Assembly (NCBI RefSeq): GCF_030580915.1 | Contig: NZ_JAUQTA010000001.1 | Span: forward strand, 62,001 to 126,000 | DNA length: 64,000 nt | Direction of reading: 5' to 3' | DNA from: Nocardioides jiangxiensis | GTDB lineage: Bacteria; Actinomycetota; Actinomycetes; Propionibacteriales; Nocardioidaceae | Shown here: piece after piece, positions 1-7,551 of the stretch | How positions within the stretch are numbered: the stretch's first letter is position 1 | How the letters are laid out: each line of letters begins with the position of its first letter | The notes under the pieces: generated by a model | Seen by the model: only the letters and a program-made list of their open reading frames with translations | Database searches by the model: none | Told to the model about the DNA's origin: nothing | Position numbers and translations under genes: made by a program

Positions 1-653
1 ATGTTGAGGAACGCGTTCTTGATCGCGGCCCGGCGGGCGGTGACGTTGGAGGCGGCCATCGCGCTGGTGACGATCGAGTCGTCCTTGCAGTAGTCCTTCC
101 AGAGGTACGAGGAACCGAGGAAGTCGGTCACGCACTGCTGGACGATGCCGGCGAAGTTGAAGTCGTTGCCGCCGATGGAGACCGCGACCATCTTGACGTT
201 GTGGGTGCTGGCGAAGTTCTGCAGCATGAGCGCCTGGCCCTGGCCGGCAGAACCGTTGTAGAAGTCGAGGCCGGGCTTGAAGTTGCCGCTGCTGTCCGAG
301 GCCACGGTCGCGGTCTTGGCGCCGGAGCACGCCAGGTTCGCCGAGTTCACGCCGCGTCCGATGTTGATCTCGGCGGTCCACGCGCGGTGGCAGCGGTTGA
401 TCACCTCCGCGGTGTGGCTGGCGTTGTCGAAGTACGTCGTGCTGCCACCGGCGTCGTGGAGCGACTCTCCGTTGTTGGTGTTCCCAGCCCAGCGGCCGGC
501 TTCACCGGAGATGTAGGAGTCGCCGACGGAGACGATCCACGGGGATCCGACCCCGGGGCCGTCCGCCATCGCGGGGGAGGGGACCGCGGCCAGTCCGGCC
601 ACGACGATCGAAGCAGCCCCGCATGCGGTGGCCACTGCTCGGGTGAGACGCAT
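1..653 (-). CDS. Secreted SGNH/GDSL-family hydrolase, C-terminus outside the window
   Basis: This is the N-terminal 217 codons of a secreted esterase/lipase-type hydrolase. The protein begins MRLTRAVATACGAAS and has a signal peptide of about 30 residues ending near SPAMA. It is followed by the block I motif VSVGDSYISGE with the nucleophile Ser, and later by VSIGGNDFNF (block III, Gly/Asn). The block V Asp/His would lie beyond base 1. The ATG at 653 has a clear ribosome site, CAGGAG, a few bases upstream. Substrate cannot be told from sequence; actinobacterial relatives include secreted lipases and acyl esterases. It is divergent from the zinc-ribbon gene at 831. Confidence 0.85.
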   Translation of the reverse strand, partial: MRLTRAVATACGAASIVVAGLAAVPSPAMADGPGVGSPWIVSVGDSYISGEAGRWAGNTNNGESLHDAGGSTTYFDNASHTAEVINRCHRAWTAEINIGRGVNSANLACSGAKTATVASDSSGNFKPGLDFYNGSAGQGQALMLQNFASTHNVKMVAVSIGGNDFNFAGIVQQCVTDFLGSSYLWKDYCKDDSIVTSAMAASNVTARRAAIKNAFLN

Positions 654-722
654 CAACAGCTCCTGGGGTGTGACGAGGATTACATCCGCAAGATACTGAC
701 GAGTAGCCTCCCTGCATAGAGG

Positions 723-734
723 TTGGACGTCCAA
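723..734. repeat. 12-bp perfect palindrome between divergent genes
   Basis: TTGGACGTCCAA is a perfect dyad in the 177-bp region between the SGNH hydrolase (start 653) and the zinc-ribbon protein (start 831). Its position suits an operator, but no regulator is identified. Confidence 0.4.
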
Positions 735-830
735 GGTTTCCGCTGTGGCTTTCGCCCGGAATCGGCACAACTGGGCTTCCCGATCCGTCTATCCTTCTGC
801 TGGGAAATCGCGGGAGGAGCGACGACAGCG

Positions 831-1493
831 GTGGACGAGAAGCGCTGCGAGTGGTGTGGCACGTTGTCGCCTGTCGACGCCGTGAAGTGCACCCTGTGCC
901 GGATCCCGTTCGGCGCGCCCGTGCCGCCGCCGCAGGACTGGAGTCACCTGACGGGCAACATCCCGGTGATCACTGCGCCGCTCCTGGAGACGCCGGCCGC
1001 GCCGAACGTCGCCGTCCCGAGTCCCGCGCCCGCTGCTGATGCGGCCGCGACGCCCATGCCGGCGACCGTGCCGGTCGCAGCGCCGGCGGCCATGCCGGGT
1101 GTCGCGGCCACGGCGACGTCTCAGGTGTCGGATTCGCAGGCGCCCGCCTCGGCCGGCTCCGCCGCGCAGCCTGCCGCCGCTGCCTTCCAGCAGCAGAGCC
1201 CACCTGCACTGCCCACTCAGCGGGTCGCTGCCGAAGCCGTCGTGGGTGCGGCGGCCGTCGACAGGCCGGACGACATGGCACTCCCCGGTTGGCGGGCTCC
1301 CGATGACCCGACGCTGCGCGTCTTCGCGGACAAGCTCGAGGAGCGTGAGCGTCGTCGCCGAGGTGCAGCCCGGTCGTCCGCCCGACGTTCCCGGGGTCGG
1401 CGTCGCGCCGCGAGGCTGCTCGTGTGGCTGCTGGGCATCGGTCTGATCACGGCGTTCCTGCTGCTCGCACCCGCGCGCCTTCCCGGCTTCTGA
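831..1493 (+). CDS. Zinc-ribbon protein with one C-terminal membrane segment
   Basis: I do not recognise a named family. The 220-residue protein starts VDEKRCEWCGTL and carries two CxxC pairs (C-E-W-C and C-T-L-C within the first 25 residues), a likely zinc ribbon. A low-complexity Ala/Pro/Val linker of about 110 residues follows, then a basic Arg-rich stretch and a single transmembrane helix (LLVWLLGIGLITAFLLLA) at the end. That layout suggests a tail-anchored protein with a cytoplasmic zinc ribbon. I chose GTG at 831 because GGGAGGAG sits upstream at about 812 and because the upstream ORF extension has poor coding character. A TATCCT hexamer at 790-795 could be its -10. Confidence 0.7.
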   Translation: MDEKRCEWCGTLSPVDAVKCTLCRIPFGAPVPPPQDWSHLTGNIPVITAPLLETPAAPNVAVPSPAPAADAAATPMPATVPVAAPAAMPGVAATATSQVSDSQAPASAGSAAQPAAAAFQQQSPPALPTQRVAAEAVVGAAAVDRPDDMALPGWRAPDDPTLRVFADKLEERERRRRGAARSSARRSRGRRRAARLLVWLLGIGLITAFLLLAPARLPGF

Positions 1494-1523
1494 CGGTCGC
1501 AGTCGGGGCCGGGGCTTCCCGGA

Positions 1524-2918
1524 TCAGCCGGTGGCGCTGGAGTCGTCGACCACTTCTGCGTCCACCGCGTCATCGACGTGCAGGGGAAGCTCGTCTCGTG
1601 CGACGTCGCGGAGCGCCTCGAAGTCGGCGGCCACGATCCGCTTCGGGGTCTTCTCGATGAGCGTGGGGGAGGGGAGGAGCTTCGCCTCGTCCACCTGGTC
1701 GAGCTTGCGGGCCGTGACGAGCACGCGCGACTCCAGCGAGCTGGCGAACGAGTTGTAGTGGTTGACCGCGCTCTCGAGCGAGCTGCGCATCTTCTCGGCG
1801 TGGCCCGCAAGCGTGCAGATGCGCCGGTAGAGCTCCTGGCCGAGGTCGAAGAGGCGCTTCGCGTCCTCCGTGAGGACGTCCTGGCGCCACGTGTAGGCGA
1901 CCGTCTTCAGGACCGCCCAGAGGTTGGCGGGCGTGGCCAGCACGACGCCCTTGGCGAATGCGTACTCCATCAGCGAGGGGTCGACCTCGAGGGCAGCGTT
2001 GAGGAGCTGCTCGTTGGGGATGAACGCAACCGTGAACTCCGGGCTCGCGTCGAGGCCGGTCCAGTAGCTCTTGCCGGACAGGGCGTCGACGTGGCCGCGG
2101 ATCTTCCGGGCGTGGTCGACCAGCAGGCGGTGGCGCTCGGCCGGGTCGGCCGATGACCGGAACGCCTCGACGAAGGAGGTGTACGGCGCCTTGGCGTCGA
2201 CCGCCATCTGCTTGCCGCCCGGGAGGTTGACGACCATGTCGGGACGACGTGCGCCCGAATCGGCGGTGATGGACGCCTGGGTGGTGAAGTCGACGCGGGG
2301 GAGCAGGCCTGCGGACTCGACCAGCGTCTTGAGCTGGGTCTCGCCCCAGTATCCGCGGGTGGCGTTGTTGCCGAGGGCAGAGGCGAGGGTGTCGGCCGCC
2401 TTGCGGGACTCCTCGGCGGTACGCCGGGTGGTGCGCAGCTGCTCGGCGAGCTCGCCGTGCTGGAGCGCACGCTGCTGCTCGAGCTCGTCGACCTTGCGCT
2501 GCATCGCGAGCAGTTGCTGAGCCACGGGCGCGAGGGTCTTCAGGACCTGGGTCTGGCCGGCCTCGGCCCGCTGGCGCTCGGCCTGGTCACGACGCTGGCT
2601 CTCGAGCAGCGCCTGGTGGTCGTCGCGTGCCGTCACGAGCGCCTGCTGGAGCCGGGCGACCGTGTCGCGCAGGCCGGCGACGGTCGCCTCGGCGTGGGCC
2701 ACCTCGGCCTGGAGGGTCGCGCGGACCTCGGCCTCCTCGTGGCGGATCGCGGCGATCTCCGCCCGGTGGTGGGCGGCCGCGACCTCGGGGTCCTCGACGA
2801 CGGGCGTGGGGAGGGCGGCAGCCGCGGCATCCAGCCGCACACGGGCCGCGAGCCAGCCCAGGGCCGCACCGACGAGAAGTCCGAGGAGGAGTCCGATCAG
2901 GAGCATGTGCCCATCCAA
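1524..2918 (-). CDS. rmuC: DNA recombination protein RmuC
   Basis: This is an RmuC-family protein of 464 residues, the usual length. An N-terminal membrane anchor (LLIGLLLGLLVGAALGWLAA) is followed by a long Ala/Glu/Arg-rich coiled coil to about residue 190. The RmuC nuclease-like domain then begins near TRGYWGETQLKTLVES and continues through VDAKAPYTSFVEAF. The family limits DNA inversions and rearrangements; its biochemical activity is poorly defined. Start: TTG at 2918 has GGAGG seven bases upstream. ATG at 2906 is the alternative, six bases after TTGGAT. The C-terminal 30 residues are acidic. Confidence 0.88.
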   Translation of the reverse strand: MDGHMLLIGLLLGLLVGAALGWLAARVRLDAAAAALPTPVVEDPEVAAAHHRAEIAAIRHEEAEVRATLQAEVAHAEATVAGLRDTVARLQQALVTARDDHQALLESQRRDQAERQRAEAGQTQVLKTLAPVAQQLLAMQRKVDELEQQRALQHGELAEQLRTTRRTAEESRKAADTLASALGNNATRGYWGETQLKTLVESAGLLPRVDFTTQASITADSGARRPDMVVNLPGGKQMAVDAKAPYTSFVEAFRSSADPAERHRLLVDHARKIRGHVDALSGKSYWTGLDASPEFTVAFIPNEQLLNAALEVDPSLMEYAFAKGVVLATPANLWAVLKTVAYTWRQDVLTEDAKRLFDLGQELYRRICTLAGHAEKMRSSLESAVNHYNSFASSLESRVLVTARKLDQVDEAKLLPSPTLIEKTPKRIVAADFEALRDVARDELPLHVDDAVDAEVVDDSSATG

Positions 2919-2974
2919 ACAGCGACCTCCGACAGAACCCTGCGCACACGCCGGGTGCCGCCGGACGGCGCGCG

Positions 2975-2980
2975 TAGTCT
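2975..2980 (+). promoter_or_regulatory. -10 hexamer of a leaderless promoter (OsmC gene)
   Basis: TAGTCT ends six bases before the ATG at 2987, and no Shine-Dalgarno sequence is present. Confidence 0.6.
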
Positions 2981-2986
2981 CGGCCC

Positions 2987-3415
2987 ATGAGTGACACGCA
3001 TCGTGAGGTCGGGCTGGAGAAGATCGGTCCCGCGCGGTTCAGGGCCACCAATGCGCGCGGGGGCGTGATCACCCTTGGCGGGGGAGACGACCCGGACTTC
3101 ACGCCGGTCGAGCTGCTCCTCGCAGCGCTCGCGGGCTGCGCCGCGGTCACGGTGGATCCCATCACGGCGCGCCGCGCGACGGCGACGGTGTTCCGCGTGG
3201 CGGCTATGGGAGAGAAGGTGCGCGACGAGGTCGGCACCCGCATGCAGAACCTGACCGTGACCTTCGATGTCGAGTTCCCGGAGGGCCCGGAGGGAGATGC
3301 TGCACGCGCGATCCTCCCGTCGGCCATCGCACGCACCCATGACCGGCTCTGCACCGTCAGCCGGACGGTCGAGACGGGAGAGCGGGTTGTGATGGGTGTG
3401 GCGACAGGACGGTGA
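2987..3415 (+). CDS. OsmC/Ohr-family protein
   Basis: This 142-residue protein belongs to the OsmC superfamily, thiol peroxidases acting on organic hydroperoxides and related thiol proteins. The two characteristic redox cysteines are present: Cys51 in LLAALAGCAAVTVD and Cys122 in HDRLCTVSRTVE. The TPVELLLAAL helix before the first Cys is typical. Length fits the family. It is convergent with the cyclophilin gene, with only three bases between the stops. Whether it is OsmC, Ohr or a YhfA-like branch cannot be fixed by eye; the DPITARRA segment after the first Cys points to the general OsmC branch. Confidence 0.85.
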   Translation: MSDTHREVGLEKIGPARFRATNARGGVITLGGGDDPDFTPVELLLAALAGCAAVTVDPITARRATATVFRVAAMGEKVRDEVGTRMQNLTVTFDVEFPEGPEGDAARAILPSAIARTHDRLCTVSRTVETGERVVMGVATGR

Positions 3416-3418
3416 GGG

Positions 3419-4069
3419 CTACTTGATCGAGGAGATGTCGACGGCGGGTGAGGGCGCCACGCCGTCGGGTCCGTTGCCGCCCTTGTTGATCTTCGCCAGG
3501 ACCTTGAGGCCGGCGGGATCGACTTTGCCGAAGACCGTGTACTGCGCCTGAAGCGGGTAGTCCGCAACCATCATGAAGAACTGCGACCCGTTGGTGTCCG
3601 GCCCCGCGTTCGCCATGGCGAGGGTGCCCAGCGGGTAGGTCTCCTTACCGGTGAGCTCGTCGGGGAAGGAGTAGCCGGGGCCACCCATGCCGGTGGCGGA
3701 CGGATCGCCGCACTGGACCATGAAGTCGTTGATGAAGCGGTGGCACGTCGTCTTGTCGTAGTAGCCCTGGCGTGCGAGCGACACGAAGGAGTTGACGGTG
3801 CAGGGAGCAGCATCGGCGTCGAGGGTGACCGGAATGTCGCCCTGGCTGGTGTGGATCGTGAGGTGCTGGGCGCCCTTCACGGTCGGCTCCGATTCCGGCA
3901 GGGTCGCCGGCTTTGCCGCCTGCCCGGACTTGGCGTAGGTGCACGTGGAGTCGGCCGTGGGCTGTGCGGCCGGAGCGCCGTCGGCGTCCTTGCTCGCGCC
4001 GCACGCGCTCAGTGCGGCAGCCGGGATCAGAAGCAGCGAGGCGGCGCCCAGCGCCGTACGGGTCAGCAT
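3419..4069 (-). CDS. Cyclophilin-type peptidyl-prolyl isomerase, lipoprotein
   Basis: This exported peptidyl-prolyl cis-trans isomerase has a lipoprotein signal ending LSAC (Cys23) and should be anchored outside the membrane. A Thr/Ala/Pro linker leads into a cyclophilin domain with the active-site segment CHRFINDFMVQCGDP, then GGPGYSFPDE, ANAGPDTNGSQFFM and YTVFGKV. All core catalytic signatures (Arg-Phe, Gln-Phe-Phe, Trp-less variant) are recognisable. Length is 216 residues. I chose the ATG at 4069 because the lipoprotein signal starts there and because TACAGT lies seven bases upstream, indicating a leaderless transcript. A longer in-frame extension has no signal-peptide logic. Confidence 0.88.
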   Translation of the reverse strand: MLTRTALGAASLLLIPAAALSACGASKDADGAPAAQPTADSTCTYAKSGQAAKPATLPESEPTVKGAQHLTIHTSQGDIPVTLDADAAPCTVNSFVSLARQGYYDKTTCHRFINDFMVQCGDPSATGMGGPGYSFPDELTGKETYPLGTLAMANAGPDTNGSQFFMMVADYPLQAQYTVFGKVDPAGLKVLAKINKGGNGPDGVAPSPAVDISSIK

Positions 4070-4076
4070 GCGGGCG

Positions 4077-4082
4077 ACTGTA
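4077..4082 (-). promoter_or_regulatory. -10 hexamer of a leaderless promoter (cyclophilin gene)
   Basis: On the minus strand TACAGT is followed by seven bases and then the ATG at 4069. Confidence 0.5.
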
Positions 4083-4132
4083 GCCGGGAGGGGGAGGAAG
4101 GGTTGGAGGAGCTCACGGCCACACGGAATGAC

Positions 4133-4146
4133 ATAATGTCCATTAT
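4133..4146. repeat. AT-rich inverted repeat ATAATG-TC-CATTAT
   Basis: Perfect 6-bp arms separated by two bases, about 65 bp upstream of the cyclophilin gene in otherwise GC-rich DNA. It could be a regulator site. Confidence 0.4.
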
Positions 4147-4387
4147 CGGAACTGTGCCGGGAGTCGGCGAGAGGGGCTTCCCCGGCCCGCATGTCGCCGA
4201 TCTCCCTGCCGTTCTCCGTGCACAGCCGGCGTGTGTGGCGTTCGTGTGCGCGTCCGCTCCGTCGTGACCGCTCGTGCGGTCGCTGTCGGCGCCATCCGCG
4301 CGTCCTTCGTGCCGTCTCGCTGCCTCCGTTGAGCCGAGCCCGTCGCCATGGCCATCCGGTTCGCCCGAAGCCGCTCTGACAGCACCC

Positions 4388-4448
4388 GCTCAGAACGGCC
4401 TGCACGGAACCTGTCCGGGACGGCGGCGCGGCACGCGCTCAGAACGGC
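4388..4448. repeat. Two direct copies of GCTCAGAACGGC
   Basis: Identical 12-mers at 4388-4399 and 4437-4448, 49 bp apart, both preceded by CG. Function unknown. Confidence 0.45.
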
Positions 4449-4570
4449 GCTCACGCAACTCGCCTGGAGAGCTCGTCGAAGTCGCGACACCCAGGAGGCG
4501 GCGTCCGTCGACAGCCGACCTCCGACGGCCGTCGAACCTCCGCTGTCGGCACCGGCCAGCAGCCACAGGT

Positions 4571-4583
4571 TGACGTAACGTCA
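4571..4583. repeat. Dyad TGACGT-A-ACGTCA at the end of the transglycosylase gene
   Basis: Perfect 6-bp arms around one base, overlapping the stop codon of the minus-strand gene. It may be a small terminator or a binding site. Confidence 0.35.
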
Positions 4584-5216
4584 GTACCAGCCGAACTTCT
4601 CCGAGTGCGCCCACGCGGCGTGCGGACTTCCGTACCGCGCTCCGATGTACGCCAGGCCCCACCGGATCTGGGTCTCCGGGTTGGTCCTCCAGTCCGGACC
4701 GACGGCGGCCATCTTGCTCGCGGGCAGGGACTGGGGAATCCCGTACGCGCCGGACGAGCGGTTCTCGGCCACCTGGCTCCAGCCGGACTCGCGCTGCCAG
4801 AGCGCATCCAGCGCGGGCCACTCGGAAGCGGGCCACCCGAAGTCGAGGAGCAGGTGGTAGCCGAGCGCCCGGTTGGTGCCCGGCTGGACGCTCGTCGGTG
4901 CCGGCACGGAGCCGCCGCCGGCTGCCAGGTTCTGCGCGATGCGCTCGGCGGTGTTCGCCAGCTGCCGCATGATGTCGCCGTCGGACACGCTCATGCGGGC
5001 CTGCGTCATCGCCGACAGCTGAGCCGGGGTCAGGGTCCGGTCCTGCCCACGGGAGACCGCCGTGCGCTGGGAAGGCGTCGGCGACGCCGAGGCCGTCGCC
5101 GGCCGCGAGGCAGGTCCACTCCCCTGGGCCGGCGCGGCCGTCTCGAAGAGGGGTTCGCAGGCGGTGAGCACCATGCAGGCAGACGCGATCACAAGTGCGG
5201 CCCGCCGTGTCCTCAT
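4581..5216 (-). CDS. Transglycosylase-like lipoprotein (SLT/lysozyme-like domain)
   Basis: This 211-residue protein has a lipoprotein signal (MRTRRAALVIASACMVLTAC, Cys20), a Ser/Pro/Ala-rich linker and a C-terminal lysozyme-like domain of about 80 residues. The domain has the catalytic Glu in ALWQRESGWSQVAENRSSGAYGIPQSLPASKM and ends IRWGLAYIGARYGSPHAAWAH. This is the goose-lysozyme/SLT fold used to cleave peptidoglycan glycan strands, so a cell-wall remodelling role is expected. ATG 5216 lies six bases after TAGCGT on the minus strand, consistent with a leaderless mRNA. It is divergent from the asparaginase gene. Confidence 0.85.
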   Translation of the reverse strand: MRTRRAALVIASACMVLTACEPLFETAAPAQGSGPASRPATASASPTPSQRTAVSRGQDRTLTPAQLSAMTQARMSVSDGDIMRQLANTAERIAQNLAAGGGSVPAPTSVQPGTNRALGYHLLLDFGWPASEWPALDALWQRESGWSQVAENRSSGAYGIPQSLPASKMAAVGPDWRTNPETQIRWGLAYIGARYGSPHAAWAHSEKFGWY

Positions 5217-5222
5217 GCCGCG

Positions 5223-5228
5223 ACGCTA
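5223..5228 (-). promoter_or_regulatory. -10 hexamer of a leaderless promoter (transglycosylase gene)
   Basis: TAGCGT on the minus strand, six bases before ATG 5216. Confidence 0.6.
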
Positions 5229-5264
5229 ACCCAGGGCGGCCGCCCGGCGGGAGGCTTCGCTCGG

Positions 5265-5270
5265 TATCGT
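5265..5270 (+). promoter_or_regulatory. -10 hexamer of a leaderless promoter (asparaginase gene)
   Basis: TATCGT ends six bases before ATG 5277. Confidence 0.6.
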
Positions 5271-5276
5271 CGCCGC

Positions 5277-5771
5277 ATGCCGCACATCCACGTCCTCGCC
5301 ACGGGCGGAACGATCGACAAGGTCTACTCGCTCTCGGGTGAGCTCGAGATCGGTACGCCGGCGGTCGAGACGTTGCTCGCTCCGGTGCTCACCGACCTGA
5401 CGTACGACGTCACCCCGGTGCTCGCCCTCGACAGCCTCGACATGACCGACGCGGACCGGGTCGTGCTGTGCCAGGCGGTCGACGCGTTGCCGGGGCGTCA
5501 CGTCGTGATCACGCATGGCACCGACACCATGCCGGAGACCGCGGCCTTTCTGGATGCGCACCTGGCGGCTGCGGACCAGACGGTCGTGCTGACCGGCGCC
5601 ATGCGGCCGTCGGCGATGGCCAGCAGTGACGCGGCGTTCAACCTCGGCGCGGCTTTCACGGCAGTCCAGCTCCTCCCGGCCGGCGTGCACATCGTGATGA
5701 GCGGCCGGGTCTTCTCCGCCGGGAAGGTCGCCAAGGACCGCGAGCGCGGGGTCTTCGTCGACCAGCCGTGA
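5277..5771 (+). CDS. Half-length asparaginase-like protein (N-terminal domain only)
   Basis: This protein would hydrolyse L-asparagine or a similar amide. It contains the N-terminal asparaginase domain with the catalytic Thr in LATGGTID (residues 8-14), the second signature ITHGTDTM (79-85), VVLTGAMRP and SGRVFSAGKVAKD with the catalytic Lys region. It stops at residue 164, whereas classical bacterial asparaginases are about 330 residues with a second domain. The stop is followed by unrelated sequence with no sign of a frameshifted second half, so this is a short family member rather than an obvious break. The start follows the leaderless -10 and the conserved MPHIHVLATGG opening. Confidence 0.82.
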   Translation: MPHIHVLATGGTIDKVYSLSGELEIGTPAVETLLAPVLTDLTYDVTPVLALDSLDMTDADRVVLCQAVDALPGRHVVITHGTDTMPETAAFLDAHLAAADQTVVLTGAMRPSAMASSDAAFNLGAAFTAVQLLPAGVHIVMSGRVFSAGKVAKDRERGVFVDQP

Positions 5772-5859
5772 CGGATTTCTGACAACTGCCCAGAAACTCA
5801 CGTCATGTCCTCGCGTGGCCCCCGTCTCACCGGTGTCGGACACGTCAGAGGAGCAGGTC

Positions 5860-6003
5860 ATGTGGGACACCGTCGAGGAGAGCACCGTCCACCTCGCACA
5901 CGATCGTCCGTGTACGGGATGCGGGCACGCCGTGCACGTGTACCTGCCGTGTGACCTGTGCAGCTGCACTCCCCCGGACGTTCCCGGCGCGACCCGCTTC
6001 TGA
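5860..6003 (+). CDS. Small cysteine-rich protein (47 residues), function unknown
   Basis: I do not recognise the family. The peptide has two Cys pairs, CTGCGH and CDLCSC, spaced about 12 residues apart, a likely zinc-knuckle or zinc-ribbon. ATG 5860 is preceded by AGAGGAGC at a good distance, which supports translation. A 12-bp-stem hairpin (6018-6052) follows the stop by 14 bases and could end its transcript. It lies 88 bp after the asparaginase gene and may be cotranscribed with it. Confidence 0.6.
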   Translation: MWDTVEESTVHLAHDRPCTGCGHAVHVYLPCDLCSCTPPDVPGATRF

Positions 6004-6017
6004 GGCCGGCTCCCGAC

Positions 6018-6052
6018 CGGTCCGGTTCACGAGTTCGTCATGAACCGGACCG
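6018..6052 (+). terminator. Strong hairpin, probable terminator of the Cys-rich gene
   Basis: CGGTCCGGTTCA pairs perfectly with TGAACCGGACCG (12 bp) around an 11-base loop. There is no U-tract, as is common in high-GC actinobacteria. The stem covers the ATG at 6040, which argues against that codon as the start of the next gene. Confidence 0.6.
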
Positions 6053-6062
6053 TCGACGTCCG

Positions 6063-6068
6063 TACGCT
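6063..6068 (+). promoter_or_regulatory. -10 hexamer of a leaderless promoter (GT-C gene)
   Basis: TACGCT is followed by seven bases and then GTG 6076, supporting that start over ATG 6040. Confidence 0.5.
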
Positions 6069-6075
6069 CGCGTGC

Positions 6076-7551
6076 GTGGACCGTAGGACCCGCCTCCTGT
6101 ACGCCGGCGCCGGACTGGCCGCGCTCTCCGCGGCGGTGGCGCGCCTTCCCTTCGTCGACGGCGTCGCGAGCCACGACGAGGCCGGCTTCCTGGTCCTCGC
6201 CCGCCAGTGGAAGCCCGGCAGCAGCCTGTACGGCGACTACTGGGTCGACCGGCCGCCCCTGCTCCTGCTCCCCTACCGTCTTGCCGACTCCCTCGCCGGG
6301 GTCGTCTTCCCGGTCACCGCCCTCCGCCTCTTCGCCTGCGCGGTCGTGATCGTCACGGTCCTGCTGACGGCGGCGACGGCGCGGAGGGTGGCCGGCCCGC
6401 GGGCGGTCCTTCCCGCGGCCCTCGTGGCGGCGGTGCTGCTGGCCAACCCGCGCAGCGGCGCGCAGGTCGTCGACGGCGAGCTCCTGGCCGCACCGCTCGT
6501 GGCCCTCGGGGTCTGGGCCTGGACGGGCGCTCTCCGCGCTCACCCGGTACGCCGCGGGCTGCTGGCCGGCGCCGCGGCCGCCTGCGCGGTCCTGGTCAAG
6601 CAGAACATGATCGACGTCGGTGTCTACGCCGTCGTGCTCCTCCTGCTGCTCGTGCTGCGGCGGCCCGATCTCCGGGCCGACCTCCGGACGGTCGCGGGCA
6701 GGGCGGTCCCGGCTGCCGCGGCCGGAGCCTCGGTCGCACTCGCGGTCGTGCTGGGCTACGCGGTCCACGCCGGCACCGATCTCGGCGCCCTCTACGACGC
6801 GATGTTCCCCTTCCGGGTCGAGGCGCACGCCGCCGCGGCGCGCATGTCCGTGGCGAACGGTCGGCCCGGCGAGCTCGTGCGGGTGGCGGTTCTGTGCGGG
6901 TTGCTGCCCGTCCTCGCCTGGGTGGCGCTCGTCCTGCGGCGCAGGCTCCTGGAACCGGCCCCCATGGCGCTCGTCGTCGTGCTCGTGTGGGACCTGGTCT
7001 CCGTCATCGCCGGTGGCGGCTACTGGACGCACTACCTCGTCCAGGCGGTCGTGCCCCTGTCGGTGCTCGCGGGCGTCGCCGGCGCAGCCGCATCCGAGCG
7101 GCGCCCGGTGACGCGGGTCGCGTGCGCGCTGGCCGCCGTCGTCCTGGTGGGCTCAGTGGTGCCGGGCCTCGCCTACGCGGTGCGGCACCCGATCCACTCA
7201 CCGGAGATGCGTGTCGGCCGGTCGATCGCCGCGGTGGCTGCTCCCGGCGACACGGTCGTCAGCCTCTACGGGAGCCCGGAAGTCCTCCTCGGCACGGGAC
7301 TGGAGTCGCCGTACCCGTACCTGTGGATCCTGCCGCTGCGGGTGAAGGACCCCGATCTCGCCGACCTGTCGGCGATCCTCGGCGGTGACGATGCGCCGAC
7401 CTGGGTCGTGGTGACCAACGAGCCTGGCCGGATGGACCCGGTCCTCCGGGCCCGCTACCGCGATCTCGGCGACATCTGTGGGGTCGACGTACGGCTGCTG
7501 GCATCGGTGACGCGGCCGACGCCGACCTGCGTCAGACCGCGCGGGTCATGA
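6076..7551 (+). CDS. GT-C fold integral membrane glycosyltransferase (PMT/ArnT-like)
   Basis: This 491-residue membrane protein has about ten hydrophobic segments and a GT-C arrangement. The first extracellular loop has the acidic pair in GVASHDEAGFLVLARQW, followed by LYGDYWVDRPPLLLLPYRL, which matches the donor-loop pattern of protein O-mannosyltransferase and ArnT relatives using polyprenyl-phosphate sugars. The soluble C-terminal segment (from about GDTVVSLYGSPEVLLGTGLES) would be extracellular. Acceptor is unknown. GTG 6076 is preferred because a hairpin covers ATG 6040 and TACGCT lies seven bases before GTG. The 3' end overlaps the convergent GNAT gene by 20 bp. Confidence 0.75.
   Translation: MDRRTRLLYAGAGLAALSAAVARLPFVDGVASHDEAGFLVLARQWKPGSSLYGDYWVDRPPLLLLPYRLADSLAGVVFPVTALRLFACAVVIVTVLLTAATARRVAGPRAVLPAALVAAVLLANPRSGAQVVDGELLAAPLVALGVWAWTGALRAHPVRRGLLAGAAAACAVLVKQNMIDVGVYAVVLLLLLVLRRPDLRADLRTVAGRAVPAAAAGASVALAVVLGYAVHAGTDLGALYDAMFPFRVEAHAAAARMSVANGRPGELVRVAVLCGLLPVLAWVALVLRRRLLEPAPMALVVVLVWDLVSVIAGGGYWTHYLVQAVVPLSVLAGVAGAAASERRPVTRVACALAAVVLVGSVVPGLAYAVRHPIHSPEMRVGRSIAAVAAPGDTVVSLYGSPEVLLGTGLESPYPYLWILPLRVKDPDLADLSAILGGDDAPTWVVVTNEPGRMDPVLRARYRDLGDICGVDVRLLASVTRPTPTCVRPRGS

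Larger units (their letters stand above)
4070..4580. other. 511-bp stretch without a convincing gene
   Basis: No ORF here has a start signal, recognisable domain or family. The stretch holds an AT-rich inverted repeat (4133-4146), two copies of GCTCAGAACGGC (4388-4399 and 4437-4448) and a TGACGT/ACGTCA dyad at its right edge (4571-4583). It may be a long terminator/regulatory region or a decayed gene; the sequence does not decide. Confidence 0.5.

Noticed and set aside
2906..2918. Leaderless ATG 2906 for rmuC
   Set aside because: TTGGAT lies six bases before it, but TTG 2918 has a well-spaced GGAGG. I prefer the leadered start; it is not certain.
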